From DASSUC01 sp035650075 (GTDB taxonomy: Bacteria > Actinomycetota > Actinomycetes > Mycobacteriales > Micromonosporaceae), in contig DASRII010000319.1 of the NCBI GenBank assembly GCA_035650075.1, positions 1 through 64,000 on the forward strand: a stretch of 64,000 bases of DNA, written 5' to 3'. Numbering within the stretch: the stretch's first letter is position 1; every line of letters begins with the position of its first letter. The notes below the pieces were generated by a model. It ran no database searches. It was not told where the DNA came from and worked only from the letters and a program-made list of their open reading frames with translations. Shown one piece after another: positions 8,061 to 19,008 of the stretch. Made by a program: the position numbers and the translations under genes.

Positions 8061-8939
8061 CTATTCCTCGTCGGATCGCTCCGCTCCATCGATCAAGGAC
8101 GAATGAGTGCGCGGAACGGGCAAATCAGGCCCCATTCGTCCTTGATCGGCGGAAGGGGAGGCGGAAGGGGAGGCGGAAGGGCCGGGGCCGGCGGCGCGGT
8201 CGAAGAAGCGCAGCAGCTCCACCGGCAGCGGCATGATGAGCGTCGAGTTCTTCTCGGCCGCTACCTCCACCACGGTCTGCAACAAGCGCAGCTGCAGGGC
8301 CGCCGGAGTCTGATGCATGATCATCGACGCATCGGCCAGCTTCTGGGCCGCCTGCAGCTCACCGTCGGCGACGATCACCCGCGCCCGTCGCTCGCGCTCG
8401 GCCTCGGCCTGCCGGGACATCGACCGCTTCATCGACTCCGGTAGCTGGACGTCCTTGATCTCCACGCGGTCGATATGGATGCCCCAGCCGAGCGCCGGGC
8501 TGTCGATGAGCAGTTCGAGCCCGCGGTGCAACTGCTCGCGGTTGGACAGCAGGTCGTCCAGTTCGCTCTTGCCGATGACGGACCGCAGCGACGTCTGGGC
8601 CACCTGGGCGACCGCGAACAGGTAGTCCTGCACGACGATCGCGGCCTTCACCGGGTCCTCGACCCGGAAGTACACCACCGCGTCGACCTTCACCGAGACG
8701 TTGTCGCGGGTTATGCCCTCCTGGGCCGGTACCGGCAGCGTGACGATCTGGACGTTGACCTTCTTCATCCGATCGACGAGCGGGATCAGTAGTGTGAGCC
8801 CGGGCTGCCGGGCCTTCTGACGCGCCCGGCCGAAGCGGAAGACGACGCCCCGCTCGATCTGGTTGACGACGCGGACACCGCCGAAGAGCACCCAGGCCAC
8901 CACGAACCCGAGCGCCCCGAAGAGAACAGCTTCGATCAC
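8061..8939 (-). CDS. Slipin/stomatin-like SPFH-domain membrane protein
   Basis: 292 residues from the GTG at 8939; a TTG at 8966 would overlap the upstream gene. One N-terminal membrane segment (VLFGALGFVVAWVLFGGVRVV) is followed by the SPFH/band 7 domain (INQIERGVVFRFG-like start, PLVDRMKKVNVQ, TRDNVSVKVDAVVYFRV, slipin signature LPESMKRSMSRQAEAERERRARV). Such proteins form oligomeric membrane scaffolds; many bacterial slipins pair with a NfeD protease partner, which is not adjacent here. The last 30 or so residues, after SPSASPSA, are encoded by the palindrome at 8091-8147 and are unlike the rest of the protein. Confidence 0.88.
   Translation of the reverse strand: MIEAVLFGALGFVVAWVLFGGVRVVNQIERGVVFRFGRARQKARQPGLTLLIPLVDRMKKVNVQIVTLPVPAQEGITRDNVSVKVDAVVYFRVEDPVKAAIVVQDYLFAVAQVAQTSLRSVIGKSELDDLLSNREQLHRGLELLIDSPALGWGIHIDRVEIKDVQLPESMKRSMSRQAEAERERRARVIVADGELQAAQKLADASMIMHQTPAALQLRLLQTVVEVAAEKNSTLIMPLPVELLRFFDRAAGPGPSASPSASPSADQGRMGPDLPVPRTHSSLIDGAERSDEE
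8091..8147. repeat. Palindrome at the 3' end of the slipin gene
   Basis: GATCAAGGACGAATG (8091-8105) pairs perfectly with 8133-8147, around a 27-base loop. It belongs with the palindromes at 2713, 11432 and 51033, which also start with GATC-type ends. Unlike those it is entirely inside a reading frame, encoding the slipin tail (DQGRMGPDLP...THSSLID). Forty bases from the facing acetyltransferase stop, it may still act as a terminator. Confidence 0.75.
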
Positions 8940-8958
8940 ACCCCGAAAGCTATCGCCG

Positions 8959-9732
8959 TCAGGCAAGTGGCTTGTCGGTCACGAAGATCGCGGTACCGGG
9001 GAAGAGCCGGCCGCGCATCGGGCTCCACTGCCCCCAGAGCTGGTCGTGGCCTTCCGGCCACTCCGGCTCGACGAGGTCGCGCACCACGAACCCCGCCGCG
9101 AGCAGCTCGCGGATCCGGTCACCCATCGTGCGATGTTGCTCCACATAGGACGGTACGCCGGCCGCGTCGCGCTCCACGTACGGCTGCCGGTCGAAGTACG
9201 AGTGGACGGCGATCAGCCCGCTCTCTCCGGGATCGTCCAGGAAGACCCACCGCATCGGGTGGGTGACCGAGAAGACCCAGCGGCCGCCGGGCCGCAGCAC
9301 CCGGTACACCTCACGCATGGCCGCGGCCGAGTCCTCGACGAACGGGATCGCGCCGAACGCGGTACACGCCATGTCGAACGACGCGTCCGGAAACGGCAGG
9401 GCCAGCACGTCGCCTTGCACCAGCGGTACCCGTACCCCCGACGATTTCGCGGCAAGCAGCGCGTGCCGCAACATGCCGGCGGACAGGTCGATGCCGACCA
9501 CCTCGGCACCCTGGGTGGCGAGCCAGCGCGCGGCCGCGGCCGCCCCACAGCCGACCTCCAGCACCCGCCGACCGCCGACATCGCCGAGCAGCCGGGCATC
9601 GGCCTCGCGCAGCCCCTCCGGGCACCACAGGAAATCGACATCGCCGAGGAAGTCGCCGTGCTCGGCCTGGTAGTTGTCCGCGTCAGCGTCCCACCAGCTC
9701 CGCGAGGCGTGCCTGATATCTTCCGGAGTCAC
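8959..9732 (-). CDS. Class I SAM-dependent methyltransferase (Methyltransf_11 type)
   Basis: 257 residues from the GTG at 9732 (MTPEDIRHASRSWWDADADNY); codons further upstream read into the rpsA promoter region. SAM-site motif VLEVGCGAAAAARWLA, acidic residue in VVGIDLS, and the post-motif III stretch VLRPGGRWVFSVTHPM. The closest familiar proteins are UbiE/Coq5-like methyltransferases found beside rpsA in actinomycetes. The substrate is unknown. It lies 19 bases upstream of the slipin gene on the same strand. Confidence 0.85.
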   Translation of the reverse strand: MTPEDIRHASRSWWDADADNYQAEHGDFLGDVDFLWCPEGLREADARLLGDVGGRRVLEVGCGAAAAARWLATQGAEVVGIDLSAGMLRHALLAAKSSGVRVPLVQGDVLALPFPDASFDMACTAFGAIPFVEDSAAAMREVYRVLRPGGRWVFSVTHPMRWVFLDDPGESGLIAVHSYFDRQPYVERDAAGVPSYVEQHRTMGDRIRELLAAGFVVRDLVEPEWPEGHDQLWGQWSPMRGRLFPGTAIFVTDKPLA

Positions 9733-9748
9733 TGGTACACGGTAGGGC

Positions 9749-9779
9749 TTGCACGGTGTGGCGCTGCGCACGGTAAGCT
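9749..9779 (+). promoter_or_regulatory. Possible rpsA promoter
   Basis: TTGCAC (9749-9754) and TAAGCT (9774-9779) are 19 bases apart, leaving a leader of about 155 bases before rpsA. No rival sigma-70 pair was obvious. Spacing is slightly long, so this is a weak call. Confidence 0.35.
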
Positions 9780-9940
9780 ATTCGATGCGCTCGTGGATTG
9801 TGTGCCTCAGTAGGGAGCAGGTCCGCGGTCGTCGGACACCTCCAATGATCTTCTAGGCGATCGTTACGCGTGCCCGGCGGCAGATCCGCGGGCGTGACGA
9901 GGGTCACTGCGACACCATTCCGACCGGAGCAACAACCCAC

Positions 9941-11431
9941 ATGACGAGCAGCATCGAGGCCTCCTCGAGCGCCCCCGCTGGCCCGGCCAGTAAGGTCACT
10001 GTCGATGATCTCGGCACCGAGGAGGCCTTCCTCGCGGCCATCGACGAGACCATCAAGTACTTCAACGACGGCGACATTGTCGAAGGCACTGTCGTCAAGG
10101 TCGATCGGGACGAGGTCCTGCTCGACATCGGCTACAAGACCGAGGGCGTGATCCCCTCGCGTGAGTTGTCGATCAAGCACGATGTCGACCCCGCTGAGGT
10201 GGTAACGGTCGGCGACCACATCGAGGCCCTGGTTCTCCAGAAGGAGGACAAGGAGGGCCGGCTGATCCTCTCGAAGAAGCGGGCGCAGTACGAGCGCGCG
10301 TGGGGCACGATCGAGAAGATCAAGGAGGACGACGGGGTCGTCCGCGGCTCGGTCATCGAGGTGGTCAAGGGCGGTCTCATCCTCGACATCGGGTTGCGCG
10401 GCTTCCTGCCGGCATCCCTGGTGGAGATGCGGCGGGTTCGGGATCTGCAGCCGTACGTCGGCCGCGAGCTCGAGGCGAAGATCATCGAACTCGACAAGAA
10501 CCGCAACAACGTGGTGCTGTCCCGGCGCGCGTGGTTGGAGCAGACCCAGTCCGAGGTGCGTACCGAGTTCCTGCACAAGCTACAGAAGGGCCAGGTCCGC
10601 AAGGGCGTGGTCTCGTCGATCGTCAACTTCGGGGCGTTCGTCGACCTCGGTGGCGTCGACGGCCTGGTGCACGTGTCCGAGCTGTCCTGGAAGCACATCG
10701 ATCACCCGTCCGAGGTCGTCGAGGTGGGCCAGGAGGTCGAGGTCGAGGTGCTCGACGTCGACCTGGACCGAGAGCGGGTCTCGCTGTCGCTGAAGGCGAC
10801 TCAGGAGGACCCGTGGCGGCAGTTCGCGCGTACGCACGCGATCCAGCAGATCGTGCCCGGCAAGGTCACGAAGCTGGTGCCGTTCGGAGCGTTTGTCCGG
10901 GTGGATGACGGTATCGAGGGCCTCGTGCACATCTCCGAACTGGCCGAGCGCCACGTGGAGATCCCTGAGCAGGTCGTCCAGGTCGGCTCCGACGTCATGG
11001 TCAAGGTCATCGATATCGACCTCGAGCGCCGGCGCATCTCGCTGTCGCTCAAGCAGGCGAACGAGGGCTTCGTCGAGGGCGAGGAGCACTTCGACCCGAC
11101 GCTGTACGGCATGTCGGCGACGTACGACAACGAGGGCAACTACATCTACCCCGAGGGGTACGACGCGGAAGCCCAGGACTGGCTGCCCGGGTACGACAAG
11201 CAGCGCGAGGAGTGGGAGCGGCAGTACGCCGAGGCCCGGCAGCGCTGGGAGGCGCACACCAAGCAGGTCCAGACGGCTCGCGCGGCCGACGCGGCTGCCG
11301 AGCCGGCAGCTCCTTCGGCTGCGGCGCCTGCTTCGGTGGCGGCGAAGCCGGCGGCCGAGGAGCCGAGCGGCACCCTGGCTACCGACGAGGCCCTGGCTGC
11401 CCTGCGCGAAAAGCTAGCGGGCGGCAAGTAG
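9941..11431 (+). CDS. rpsA: 30S ribosomal protein S1
   Basis: 496 residues. Binds mRNA and helps place it on the small subunit. Four S1 (OB-fold) domains start near residues 45, 120, 205 and 292; the third and fourth carry the RNA-binding signatures VNFGAFVDLGGVDGLVHVSEL and VPFGAFVRVDDGIEGLVHISEL. The C-terminal 100 residues are charged, then alanine-rich, as in actinobacterial RpsA. GGAG at 9926-9929 serves as ribosome binding site. A long palindrome follows directly after the stop. Confidence 0.97.
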   Translation: MTSSIEASSSAPAGPASKVTVDDLGTEEAFLAAIDETIKYFNDGDIVEGTVVKVDRDEVLLDIGYKTEGVIPSRELSIKHDVDPAEVVTVGDHIEALVLQKEDKEGRLILSKKRAQYERAWGTIEKIKEDDGVVRGSVIEVVKGGLILDIGLRGFLPASLVEMRRVRDLQPYVGRELEAKIIELDKNRNNVVLSRRAWLEQTQSEVRTEFLHKLQKGQVRKGVVSSIVNFGAFVDLGGVDGLVHVSELSWKHIDHPSEVVEVGQEVEVEVLDVDLDRERVSLSLKATQEDPWRQFARTHAIQQIVPGKVTKLVPFGAFVRVDDGIEGLVHISELAERHVEIPEQVVQVGSDVMVKVIDIDLERRRISLSLKQANEGFVEGEEHFDPTLYGMSATYDNEGNYIYPEGYDAEAQDWLPGYDKQREEWERQYAEARQRWEAHTKQVQTARAADAAAEPAAPSAAAPASVAAKPAAEEPSGTLATDEALAALREKLAGGK

Positions 11432-11496
11432 CCCATACAAGATCAGGGGAATGTGGTGGTCGCTGGAGCGGCCACCACATTCCCCTGATCTATGGG
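11432..11496. terminator. Terminator palindrome after rpsA
   Basis: A 19-base arm starting GATCAGGGGAATG (11441-11459) pairs with 11472-11490; an outer CCCATA/TATGGG pair (11432-11437 with 11491-11496) extends the stem past a CAA bulge. It starts at the first base after the rpsA stop and covers the stop codon of the facing small gene, so it probably terminates both. Confidence 0.8.
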
Positions 11497-11744
11497 TGGA
11501 TCATGTCGGCGAAGGCGGTGGCGCCGGCGGCCGCGAACCAGCTGCTGACGGCGAGCGTGCCGAGGACAACCACGACCGCGGCCAGCCGGGCGGACCGGAT
11601 CGACCCCTGGACCAGCGCGCGTGGGCCGATCCACGGCGGTCGCTCGGCTACCTGGCACAGCTCGCGGCACGGGCGCAGGCCCGGCGTACCGAGCCGGTGA
11701 CGACCAGCGGGCCGGGATGGGTGGCGGAGCGCAAGATCGGCCAT
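11490..11744 (-). CDS. Small single-span membrane protein, function unknown
   Basis: 84 residues from the ATG at 11744. The N-terminal half is basic and contains CRELC, and a hydrophobic segment (LAAVVVVLGTLAVSSWFAAAGATAF) occupies the C-terminal third, so this is a tail-anchored or single-span protein. I do not recognise a family. It is called real because the membrane segment is coherent, the start is clean, and the stop falls exactly at the palindrome that ends rpsA. An open frame extends further upstream (to 12215) but reads antisense to coaE. Confidence 0.5.
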   Translation of the reverse strand: MADLALRHPSRPAGRHRLGTPGLRPCRELCQVAERPPWIGPRALVQGSIRSARLAAVVVVLGTLAVSSWFAAAGATAFADMIHP

Positions 11745-11840
11745 GCGCGTGATGATATGTACCTTTTGTGCCGGTGAAGGGGGCGACGCGCCGGCCACCC
11801 CCGACACGACCGGACGCGGCCGATGCTGTTGACTGGCGCG

Positions 11841-13034
11841 ATGCTCATGGTCGGACTCACCGGCGGGATCGGCTCGGGAAAGAGCGCAGTCGCCACGGAA
11901 CTCGCGGCGCTCGGCGCGGTAGTCATCGACGCTGATCGCATCGCGCGCGAAGTCGTCGCACCCGGTACCGACGGGCTCGCCGAGGTGGCGGCCGCCTTCG
12001 GCCCGGCCGTTCTCACCGCCGACGGTGCGCTGGACCGGGCGTTCCTCGCCAGCCTGGTGTTCGGCGACGAGTCCGCCCGCCGGCGGCTCGAGGGGATCAC
12101 GCATCCGCGGGTACGGGCGAGGACCGCGCAGTTGGCGAGGACCGCGCCGGCCGATGCGATCGTCGTCAACGACGTACCGCTGCTCGTGGAGGCCGGCCTC
12201 GGCGCGACGTACCACCTCGTCATCGTCGTCCGAGCGGCGGTGGACGAGCGCATCGCCCGGCTGGTCCGCGAGCGGGGGATGACCGAATCCGATGCACGCG
12301 CCCGGATCCAGGCACAGGTCGACGACGCGCAGCGGGTCGCGGCCGCCGACGTGGTGCTGCCCAACGACGGTACGCTGGCCGAACTGGCCGGCCGCGTCCG
12401 TACACTGTGGACGGAGCGGCTACGGCCGTTCGAGGAGAACGTGCGGCTGCGCCGGGTGCTGCCCGCGCCGCACGAGCTGGTGATCGTGCCGTACGACCCG
12501 AGCTGGCCCACGCAGTACGCCCGGTTGGCCGCGCGACTGGCCCGCGCCGCGGGGCCCGTCTCGCAACGGCTGGATCACATCGGCTCGACCGCGGTACCGG
12601 GGTTGCCCGCCAAGGACGTCATCGACATCCAGCTAACCGTGGCCAGCCTGACCGACGCGGACACGATGGGCGACGCGCTCGGCGCCGCGGGCTTCCCCCG
12701 GCTACCCGGCCAGCGGTCGGACAACCCGAAGCCGGACGGCACCGGCGACGTGTGGCGCAAGCGGGTGCACGTGAGCGCCGATCCGGGCCGGCGGGCCAAC
12801 GTGCACGTACGGGTCGGCGGGTCGCCGGGTTGGCGGTACGCCCTGTTGATGCGCGACTACCTGCGGGCCGAGCCGGCCGTACGGGACGAGTACGCCGCGC
12901 TGAAAGCCAAGCTGGCGGCCAGGTCCGGGATGACCCGGGCGGCATACCTCGACGCGAAGGAACCGTGGTTCACCGCGCTCTGGCCGCGGATGGAGGCGTG
13001 GGCACACCAGACCGCGTGGTCGGCGTCAGCGTGA
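11841..13034 (+). CDS. coaE: Dephospho-CoA kinase fused to a GrpB/UPF0157 domain
   Basis: 397 residues. Last step of coenzyme A synthesis: phosphorylates dephospho-CoA at the 3'-OH. Residues 1-200 are CoaE (P-loop GGIGSGKSAV at 8-17, DADRIAREVV, lid RLVRERGMTESDARARI). Residues 210-390 are a GrpB domain (IVPYDPSWPTQYARLA, then DHIGSTAVPGLPAKDVIDIQL), a nucleotidyltransferase-like fold of unclear role. The same fusion is known from mycobacteria. The start MLMVGLTGGIGSGKS at 11841 matches the family; 11823 and 11847 are alternatives. The 3' end overlaps the convergent gene by nine bases. Confidence 0.93.
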   Translation: MLMVGLTGGIGSGKSAVATELAALGAVVIDADRIAREVVAPGTDGLAEVAAAFGPAVLTADGALDRAFLASLVFGDESARRRLEGITHPRVRARTAQLARTAPADAIVVNDVPLLVEAGLGATYHLVIVVRAAVDERIARLVRERGMTESDARARIQAQVDDAQRVAAADVVLPNDGTLAELAGRVRTLWTERLRPFEENVRLRRVLPAPHELVIVPYDPSWPTQYARLAARLARAAGPVSQRLDHIGSTAVPGLPAKDVIDIQLTVASLTDADTMGDALGAAGFPRLPGQRSDNPKPDGTGDVWRKRVHVSADPGRRANVHVRVGGSPGWRYALLMRDYLRAEPAVRDEYAALKAKLAARSGMTRAAYLDAKEPWFTALWPRMEAWAHQTAWSASA

Positions 13035-14498
13035 AAGGTCGGTCAGCGACGGCAGCTTGGGGACGGTTCCCGGGTGCAGGTCGAGCTGGCCGAAGGCGCC
13101 GAGCCGGGTACGCACCTCGATCCGGCGCAGCATTCCGGAGTCGTCGATCCAGTACCGCAGCCGGGCCAGTCCTGGCAGGATTCCGCGCTCGGCGGGCAGC
13201 GGCTGCTCGTACACCGTGACCGGCACCCCGCCGAGTACGTCGGCGCGCAGCCAGATCGCCGTACCCCCGAGGTCTCGACCCGGACCGCCCACGGCCAGCA
13301 CCTCGGCGACGAGCAGGTCGAGGTCGGAGACGCCGCCCGCGTCGCCGCGCTGCGACCAGTCGGTGCGCTTCCAGTCACCGCGCGGTGCCGGCACCGGCGG
13401 CCGGCCGTCGGCGGACTCGGCGGTGACCGCGCGGTGCGCCACCCACGAACCGTCGGCGCGCAGCAGCATGCGGTCCTCGGGCTTGGCCTGGTCGCGCAGC
13501 GACAGGTAGGCGACGCCGGTGCGCCAGTCGACCCAGCCCTCCGCGCGTAGCAGTTCGGCGCCGGCGGCCGGCAGCACGATCGTCACCGCACCACCGCGCG
13601 CGGCGCGGTTCCGCTGGTACAGCCGGGCCAGCGTCGTGGCCTCGGCCTTCGTCACCGGCCGCGGCCGGACCGGCTTGCCGCCGAACGCATCGATCGCCGC
13701 CAACTCCGGTCGATCGTCCCGGGCGAAGTCCGCGCGCAACGGCAGGTTGTTCGCCACGTTGGCGTCCAGGCGGAGTAGCCGTCCGGTGCCGTCGAGCCAG
13801 TACAGGACCGCGCCGCCCTGGTCGGCGAAGGCCGGCAGGTGGGTCGCCGACGGGCTGACCTTCGGGCCGACCACGTCCGGACCCGGCGTGGGCGGCACCG
13901 CGGGCCCGAAGACCACATCGACGGGTACGTCGCCCGCCCGGTCCCGCCTGACCCACCGCGCCTCGCCCTTGCTCAGCCGGTCCGCCGAGTCGACGCGGTC
14001 GGAGGCGAGGGCGAACAGCAGCGCGAGGAACCCGTCGAGCGGCGAGCCGTCCGGGCCGGTGGAGCCGAAGAGCCGTACCCGCCAGCCGTCCACGGGCGGT
14101 TCGGCGGGTGGGCGGCCGTCGCTCATCCGGCCGGGGCGCAGCGCGATCACACCCGGTACGGCCTGCACGAGGCCGTCGGCCGGTCCCGGGTTACGACCCG
14201 TGACGGCGAGGTAGACCAGTGGCCGCTGCCAGTCCACCCAACCGGTGTACGTCACCTCGGCGTCGCCGGTACCGATCGTGGCGCGCAGCCCGGCCCGGCC
14301 CTCGCGGTGGTTCTGTAGCCGCATGGACGCCAGGCGTTCGGCCTCGGGGCCGGTGAGTTCCCGGGGGCTCGGCGCGGCGGCCGGTCGCCGGGAGGGTGCG
14401 CCACACGAGACCAGGCCCGTGGAGAGGCTGGCGGCCCAACCGCCGGCCATGAGTACGACGACCACGACGGCCAATGTGCGCCGGCCCTTCAACCCCAC
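13026..14498 (-). CDS. Putative lipoprotein with two repeated domains, function unknown
   Basis: 490 residues. The N-terminus (GRRTLAVVVVVLMAGG...GLVSC) looks like a lipoprotein signal with lipobox LVSC at residue 32. The rest appears to be two copies of one domain: each has a basic helix ending in RxNRxG/REGRAG, then a strand with GWVDW (YTGWVDWQRPLVYLAV near residue 85 and RAEGWVDWRTGVAYLSL near 320), and later a WxRRD/WxxxD region ending in a GxVPVxV strand. The fold may be LolA/LppX-like, but this is a guess. It is a conserved actinomycete type with no known role. Confidence 0.75.
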   Translation of the reverse strand: MGLKGRRTLAVVVVVLMAGGWAASLSTGLVSCGAPSRRPAAAPSPRELTGPEAERLASMRLQNHREGRAGLRATIGTGDAEVTYTGWVDWQRPLVYLAVTGRNPGPADGLVQAVPGVIALRPGRMSDGRPPAEPPVDGWRVRLFGSTGPDGSPLDGFLALLFALASDRVDSADRLSKGEARWVRRDRAGDVPVDVVFGPAVPPTPGPDVVGPKVSPSATHLPAFADQGGAVLYWLDGTGRLLRLDANVANNLPLRADFARDDRPELAAIDAFGGKPVRPRPVTKAEATTLARLYQRNRAARGGAVTIVLPAAGAELLRAEGWVDWRTGVAYLSLRDQAKPEDRMLLRADGSWVAHRAVTAESADGRPPVPAPRGDWKRTDWSQRGDAGGVSDLDLLVAEVLAVGGPGRDLGGTAIWLRADVLGGVPVTVYEQPLPAERGILPGLARLRYWIDDSGMLRRIEVRTRLGAFGQLDLHPGTVPKLPSLTDLSR

Positions 14499-14799
14499 AG
14501 GAAAGAGAACGGGCTAGCGCCGTTCGGGTAACGAAGCGAAGGGCGCTCGCGGCGGCCCGTCAGCGCGTTAGCGCTGCTCCGCACGGGGTGCGCTCGCCAG
14601 CACAGAGGCCAGGTGCTGCATCCGCCAGTGCGCCGGGTCGACCGGCCGGTGTGGAGGCCCGGTCGTTGAACCCGGTCGGCCGCCGCGAGCGGCCTACCCC
14701 TCGACGGTAGCGCGGGGACGAAGGGCACACAATCGCTATGTTGAATGCGATCGTGCACGCAAGGTACTTCTGTCACACCCCCGGCGTACGGTTGACCGC
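14499..14799. other. 301-base divergent intergenic region
   Basis: Holds the 5' flanks of the lipoprotein gene (left) and uvrB (right). The left part carries short GC-rich repeats and hairpins (for example CAGCGCGTTAGCGCTG at 14560-14575 and GGCCGCCGCGAGCGGCC near 14679), resembling the dispersed GC-rich repeats elsewhere in the window. The right part is the probable uvrB promoter. No convincing open reading frame and no clear LexA (TCGAAC-N4-GTTCGA) box was seen. Confidence 0.6.
14741..14770 (+). promoter_or_regulatory. Possible uvrB promoter
   Basis: TTGAAT (14741-14746) and TACTTC (14765-14770) are spaced by 18 bases and stand about 30 bases before the uvrB ATG. The match to a housekeeping promoter is partial. 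Confidence 0.35.
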
Positions 14800-16908
<2,109 letters not shown>

Positions 16909-16985
16909 CGGGTGACAGGGCCGCCGGCCCGCGCCGATCCTGCTATGGTGCCCGCGCCCGGATCACCTGCGCGGGGAGAACGCCG

Positions 16986-17915
16986 ATGACGATCAACGAG
17001 CACGTCACCGTGTTCGCCGGCCTACCCGTCGCCGCGTTCCCGTCCGATGAGCCGACTCCCGACGCGGACGCCGTCGCGTGGCGCATCTCCGGGGACTGGG
17101 ACACGACCATCGAGGAATTCGGCAACCTGTTCGAGACCTTCCTGTCGACGGTCGATGCGGCCGCGGTCCGGGCACTGATCATCGGGGACTGGGGCAACAG
17201 CTACGAGACGACGGCCCCGATCGAGCTCGTCGCTTCGGCGGCTTCGCGGTTGCCGCGCCTGCGTGCGCTCTTTCTCGGCGAGATGACGTACGAGGAATGC
17301 GAGATCTCCTGGATCAAGCAGGGCGACGTGACCGCGGTGCTGGACGCGTACCCGGATCTGGAGATCTTCCGGGTACGCGGGGCGGAAGGGCTGCGGCTGT
17401 CACCGGTGCGCCACGGCGCACTCCGGGAGTTGGCCTTCGAGTCGGGCGGTCTGCCCGGCGAGGTTGTCCGGGCGGTCGGGGAGTGCGACCTGCCCGCGCT
17501 GACTCACCTCGAGCTGTGGCTCGGTACGGACGAGTACGGCGGAGACGCCACTGTGGACGATCTGGCCCCGATCCTGGCCGGCACGCGGCTGCCCGCCCTG
17601 ACCTACCTCGGCATTCGGGATGCCGAGATTTCCGACCAGGTGGCGGCCGCGATCGCGGCGGCGCCGGTCGTCGCCCGACTGTCCACTCTGGACCTTTCGT
17701 TGGGCGTGCTCACCGACACCGGCGTGATCGCGCTGCTGGGCGGCCAGCCGCTCGTCCACCTGCAGCGGCTCGACGTGCACCATCACTTCCTCAGCGCGGA
17801 GTTGGCCGCGCGCCTGACCAGCGAGCTGGGTGAGGCCGGGGTCGATGTCGACGTGTCCGATCCGCAGGATCCCGAGGGCGAGGACGGACACCGCTACGTC
17901 GCCGTGGCGGAGTGA
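16986..17915 (+). CDS. STM4015-family protein, leucine-rich-repeat-like
   Basis: 309 residues. First gene of a five-gene set. The N-terminus (FAGLPVAAFP... and WRISGDWDTT) and the irregular repeats with leucines at regular spacing (LPALTHLELWLG, LPALTYLGIRDAEIS, LSTLDLSLGVLTDTG, LQRLDVHHHFLS) fit the STM4015 family, named after a Salmonella locus. There is no signal peptide and no catalytic motif, so a scaffold, substrate-binding or even substrate role for the enzymes encoded downstream is plausible; none has been shown to my knowledge. GGGGAG at 16973-16978 is a good ribosome binding site. Confidence 0.85.
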   Translation: MTINEHVTVFAGLPVAAFPSDEPTPDADAVAWRISGDWDTTIEEFGNLFETFLSTVDAAAVRALIIGDWGNSYETTAPIELVASAASRLPRLRALFLGEMTYEECEISWIKQGDVTAVLDAYPDLEIFRVRGAEGLRLSPVRHGALRELAFESGGLPGEVVRAVGECDLPALTHLELWLGTDEYGGDATVDDLAPILAGTRLPALTYLGIRDAEISDQVAAAIAAAPVVARLSTLDLSLGVLTDTGVIALLGGQPLVHLQRLDVHHHFLSAELAARLTSELGEAGVDVDVSDPQDPEGEDGHRYVAVAE

Positions 17916-17928
17916 GCCGGGACGCGCC

Positions 17929-19008
17929 GTGGAGCTGTGCGTGGTGGGAAACCCGGACAACCGGCGGGTCGCCTTCCTGCGCGCGGCGGCGGCGAGGACC
18001 GGGGTACTCGTGCGGCAGGTGGTGCCGTGGCGCGAGCTTGCCGCCGGGACGGTGACGCTCGCCCGCCGCACGCTCGTCCGCGTCGACTCCCCGGGCGAGG
18101 ACGCCGAGGTCGATCGCCTGCTGCGGGGCGCGACCGCGCCCGCCCGGCACGGTGAGATCGTCGGGCTGCGCGCCTGGTACCGCGGCCTGCGCGCGGCCCT
18201 GACCCGGCTGGCCGAGGCCGCCGACCGTGCGGATGCGCTGCTGCTCAGCCCGCCGGACGATGTCCTGATCATGTTTGACAAAGGCGCGTGCCACGCTCAC
18301 CTCGCGGCGGCGGGAGTACCCGTGCCACCGGCCCTGCCCGCTCCCGGCGGCTATGCCGAACTGCGGGCGGCGATGCGCGCCGCAGGCTGGGCCCGGGTGT
18401 TCGTCAAACCGGCCCACGGATCCTCGGCGTCCGGGGTGCTCGCCCTCCAGGTGGCGCAGGGCCGGGTGCGGGCAACCACGCCGGTCGAACTCGCTGCGGG
18501 TGGCGCGCTGTACAACTCATTGCGGGTGCGGACCTATACCGACGAACGGGCCATAGCGTCTATTGTGGACAGACTGGCGGCCGACGGGCTGCACGTCGAA
18601 CGGTGGTTCCCCAAGGCCGGACTGGCTGGGCGGGTGGTCGACCTGCGGGTACTAGTGGTGGCCGGCCGGGCTACCCACGTGGTCGTCCGATCCAGCCGCA
18701 CGCCAATGACCAACCTGCACCTCGGCAACGGCCGCGGCGACCTCGCCCAGTTGCGCACCGCTGCCGGCGAGCGGGCATACCGCTCGGCCCTCGATACCGC
18801 CTGCCAGGCGGCGTCCTGCTTTCCGGGCTCGGTCCAGGTCGCGGTGGATCTGATGTTCGGGCCGGGCTGGGCTCGGCACGCGGTCGCGGAGGTCAACGCG
18901 TTCGGCGACCTGTTGCCCGGCGTGCTGTCGGCGCAGGGCAGGGACACGTACACCGAGCAGCTCGTCGCGCTGCGCACGTTCGCGCCGGGGGTGGCATGCG
19001 CGACATGA
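17929..19008 (+). CDS. STM4014-family protein, ATP-grasp fold
   Basis: 359 residues from the GTG at 17929, 13 bases after the previous stop. ATP-grasp features are visible: the linker FDKGACHAHLAAAGVPVP (117-134), the ATP-binding lysine and glycine loop VFVKPAHGSSASGV (157-170), and the metal-binding end EVNAFGDLLPG (near 330). Such enzymes join a carboxylate to an amine or thiol via an acyl phosphate. The N-terminal 100 residues are specific to the family. The substrate is unknown. Ends in overlap with the next gene, indicating coupled translation. Confidence 0.85.
   Translation: MELCVVGNPDNRRVAFLRAAAARTGVLVRQVVPWRELAAGTVTLARRTLVRVDSPGEDAEVDRLLRGATAPARHGEIVGLRAWYRGLRAALTRLAEAADRADALLLSPPDDVLIMFDKGACHAHLAAAGVPVPPALPAPGGYAELRAAMRAAGWARVFVKPAHGSSASGVLALQVAQGRVRATTPVELAAGGALYNSLRVRTYTDERAIASIVDRLAADGLHVERWFPKAGLAGRVVDLRVLVVAGRATHVVVRSSRTPMTNLHLGNGRGDLAQLRTAAGERAYRSALDTACQAASCFPGSVQVAVDLMFGPGWARHAVAEVNAFGDLLPGVLSAQGRDTYTEQLVALRTFAPGVACAT

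Noticed and set aside
14499..14799. LexA box ahead of uvrB
   Set aside because: No TCGAAC-N4-GTTCGA-like sequence was found in the intergenic region.
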